35,202 nt of DNA from an uncultured Methylobacillus sp. (GTDB lineage: Bacteria; Pseudomonadota; Gammaproteobacteria; Burkholderiales; Methylophilaceae). A model generated the notes under the pieces. The model did not search any database. It saw nothing but the letters and a program-made list of their open reading frames with translations, and had not been told where the DNA came from. The stretch spans positions 1-35,202 of the forward strand of contig CAIJXJ010000310.1 in assembly GCA_903824575.1 (NCBI GenBank), read 5' to 3'. Shown here in pieces: positions 35,048 through 35,202 of this stretch. A program made the translations under genes and the position numbers. Numbering within the stretch: the stretch's first letter is position 1; every line of letters begins with the position of its first letter.

Positions 35048-35202
35048 ATTTTTCGTGGCTGCCTGCACTGGCGAACCATCAAGGGGCGGCACTCGATCCC
35101 TTCTAGACACCTTAGTTCATTTTAATTTCGCCTCTGAAGCACAAGTCCCACTGCTGGAAGAGAATTAAGCGTCCTAGAACGAACGATCAGCCCTTGCATG
35201 AG

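Noticed and set aside
35122-35202. Possible 3' end of a minus-strand gene running out of the window
   Set aside because: Only about 25 codons with no recognisable motif; too short to support.

Overview
The window joins part of a prophage (about 1-14490) to a stretch of core chromosome of a proteobacterium, most likely a betaproteobacterium. The order miaB-phoH-ybeY-corC-lnt-glyQ-glyS-gmhB-plsC and the protein sequences suggest a Nitrosomonadales/Gallionella-like lineage. That placement is an inference from gene order and was not tested by any search.

Region 1 (1-14490) is the late structural module of a tailed, siphovirus-like prophage, all on the plus strand and tightly packed with start/stop overlaps. 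The order is protease/scaffold end, capsid cement protein, major capsid protein, two Mu-like head-completion/connector proteins, tail tube, tail assembly chaperone with a -1 frameshift extension, tape measure, tail-tip proteins and tail fibres. Terminase, portal and any integrase would lie left of the window. No lysis genes are present. The right end is frayed: a strong ribosome binding site leads into a gene of about 10 codons, followed by iteron-like repeats and a GC-rich sequence found again in inverted orientation 0.5 kb away.

Region 2 (14500-27100) is minus-strand housekeeping. One block is miaB, phoH, ybeY and corC. The next is a radical SAM gene, lnt, glyQ, glyS, gmhB, plsC and a YgjP-like metallopeptidase, mostly overlapping by 4 nt. 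A plus-strand mscL interrupts the two blocks. An orphan AT-rich reading frame is coupled to the last gene.

Region 3 (27120-35202) is plus-strand translation machinery: tRNA-Val(GAC), thrS, infC (apparent AUA start), rpmI, rplT, pheS, pheT, ihfA, a MerR-type regulator and tRNA-Pro(GGG). The pheS-pheT spacer is unusually long (264 nt). It is built from 92-bp tandem copies of the pheS 3' end plus two hairpins. The copies have diverged to about 70 percent identity, yet both hairpins are kept by paired base changes.

The most interesting signals are (a) this structured tandem element at the pheS 3' end, (b) a complete -1 frameshift signal in the tail chaperone gene, and (c) the inverted-repeat pair with an orphan gene at the prophage/chromosome junction.
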